DNA from: Betaproteobacteria bacterium Ga0077532 | GTDB lineage: Bacteria; Pseudomonadota; Gammaproteobacteria; Burkholderiales; Ga0077523 | NCBI GenBank assembly: GCA_001464895.1 | Contig: LNEE01000036.1 | Span: 1-64,000 of the forward strand | Direction: 5' to 3' | DNA length: 64,000 nucleotides | Part shown: one piece after another, positions 63,105 to 64,000 of the stretch | Position numbering within the stretch: position 1 is the first letter of the stretch | Layout of the letters: each line of letters starts with the position of its first letter | Program-made: the position numbers and the translations under genes | The notes under the pieces: model-generated | The model's input: the letters and a program-made list of their open reading frames with translations, nothing else | Told to the model about the DNA's origin: nothing | The model's database searches: none

Positions 63105-64000
63105 TCAAACTCCCGCCTTCCGATTGACCGTCTCCCGGTCGAACCCCGCCGTCTGCTTGTACCGGTTCGCGATGGCTTCCAGCTCCTCGCGCGGGATCAC
63201 GTTCTCGATCCGTTCGAAGCCGTCCGGCGCGCGCTCTTCGGCCAGTTGCAGCACGCGGTCCGGGCCGCCCTGGCGGTTCGCCAGTACGACGGCGGCGGTC
63301 GCAGGGCGGCGCGCGGACTCATAAGCGGCGAGCGCCGCATCGACGTCGGGTTGCGCGATCCACTGCGCCGCGAGTTCCTCCGCGTCGAGGATCGCCTGCG
63401 ACGCGCCGTTGGAACCCACCGGATACATCGGATGCGCGGCGTCGCCGAGCAGCGTGACGCGCCCGTGCGTCCAGCGCGGCAGTGGATCGCGGTCGACCAT
63501 GGGGAACTCGTAGATGGCCTCGGCGGCATCGATGAGCGCGGGGACGTCGATCAGCCCGAAGTGCCAGTTCGCGAAGGGCTCGCGGAAGACGGACTTGTCC
63601 ACGCGCCGGTTCCAGTCGCTGCGCGGCGGGGCGGCGTCGGCGGGCACCTGCAGTTCCGCTATCCAGTTCACCAGCGAGCGACCCTGCAATCGCATGGCTT
63701 CGGAGATCGGATAACACACGAACTTCTGCCGGTCGTGGCCCGCCCACACCATCGAGCGGCCGGTGAGGAAGGGCGGCGCCTCCGAGGTCGCGCGCCATAG
63801 GATGCGCCCCGAGAATCGCGGCGGTCCTTCGTCGGGGAAGAAGGTCTTGCGCACGGTCGAGTGGATCCCGTCCGCCGCGATGAGCGCATCGCCTTCGACG
63901 ACGATCTCCGCGTTGCCATGGGCCCGATCGGCGAAGACTGCCGTGGCCCCGGTGGCCGACGAGTCGAAGCGCTCCAGCACGCACCCCGTGTGGATCGCGC
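63105..64000 (-). CDS. FAD-dependent aromatic-ring monooxygenase, 3' part (cut by window end)
   Basis: The C-terminal 297 residues of a group A flavin monooxygenase similar to salicylate hydroxylase and 3-hydroxybenzoate 6-hydroxylase. The visible frame runs through the window edge, so the N-terminal FAD-binding GxGxxG is missing. It shows the DG motif LIAADGIHSTVRKTFF and the FAD/GD motif LLGDAAHPMYPVGSNGASQAILDAEELA. It uses NAD(P)H and oxygen to hydroxylate an aromatic acid. A second relative of this superfamily is fused to a CoA ligase at 39-42 kb. Confidence 0.86.
   Translation of the reverse strand, partial: AIHTGCVLERFDSSATGATAVFADRAHGNAEIVVEGDALIAADGIHSTVRKTFFPDEGPPRFSGRILWRATSEAPPFLTGRSMVWAGHDRQKFVCYPISEAMRLQGRSLVNWIAELQVPADAAPPRSDWNRRVDKSVFREPFANWHFGLIDVPALIDAAEAIYEFPMVDRDPLPRWTHGRVTLLGDAAHPMYPVGSNGASQAILDAEELAAQWIAQPDVDAALAAYESARRPATAAVVLANRQGGPDRVLQLAEERAPDGFERIENVIPREELEAIANRYKQTAGFDRETVNRKAGV

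Noticed and set aside
1..64000. tRNA, rRNA, insertion sequence or prophage genes
   Set aside because: No T-loop/acceptor patterns, transposase, integrase or phage motifs were seen on either strand.

Overview
The window is a high-GC chromosomal segment from a Gram-negative proteobacterium, most likely a denitrifying betaproteobacterium. This is inferred from the nosZ-R-D-F-Y-L gene order, Dnr/Fnr-type regulators, PEP-CTERM and rhombosortase protein-sorting components, a TTQ amine dehydrogenase cluster and many CoA-ligase/oxidoreductase genes. No rRNA, tRNA, CRISPR array, prophage or insertion sequence was found.

Layout. 0-16.5 kb is a metabolic mosaic: a MocR-type regulator remnant with a large internal deletion, an FAD-linked 2-hydroxyacid oxidase, two paralogous MBL-fold lipoproteins flanking an alpha/beta hydrolase and a hydroxyisobutyrate-dehydrogenase-like enzyme, an SDR/TetR pair behind a perfect palindromic operator, a ThDP enzyme, a PEP-CTERM protein, an acyl-CoA synthetase, and a SulP transporter overlapping a beta-carbonic anhydrase. 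16.5-22.4 kb is a co-directional amine-oxidation cluster: dehydrogenase heavy chain, MauE, MauD, TTQ light chain, cytochrome c, multicopper oxidase, cytochrome c. It should oxidise primary amines in the periplasm and pass electrons to copper/haem carriers. 22.4-27.4 kb holds a DUF938 methyltransferase, Lon and an SDR.

27.5-39 kb is a complete nitrous-oxide reduction island on the minus strand (nosZ, R, D, F, Y, L and nnrS, nearly all with overlapping or tightly spaced ends). A divergent apbE/nosX and a dnr-like regulator flank it, with an FNR/DNR-like box in the nosZ-apbE gap. 39-42 kb is one very long gene fusing a salicylyl-CoA-hydroxylase-like flavin monooxygenase to a benzoate-CoA-ligase-like domain. 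43-46 kb has a small membrane protein, two Crp/Fnr regulators and a diguanylate cyclase. 46.5-48 kb is a rhombosortase with its predicted lipoprotein target. 48-64 kb has a SnoaL-like protein with a divergent AraC regulator, an isoquinoline-oxidoreductase-like molybdenum hydroxylase pair, a group III truncated haemoglobin coupled to a FadD-type ligase, a TPR protein, a membrane-anchored C13 peptidase, a DSD1-type PLP enzyme, a second PEP-CTERM protein, MetY and the 3' part of an aromatic-ring monooxygenase.

Two families of palindromic repeats of about 90 bp run through the intergenic spaces. Family A (28-bp arms opening GTAGGAGCGG) occurs at five loci. Family B (ends CGTGGGTC/GACCCACGG) occurs once near 46.2 kb and as tandem arrays of six (25.9-26.6 kb) and four (50.4-50.8 kb) copies. 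They look like REPIN/BIME elements. No RAYT transposase gene is in the window.
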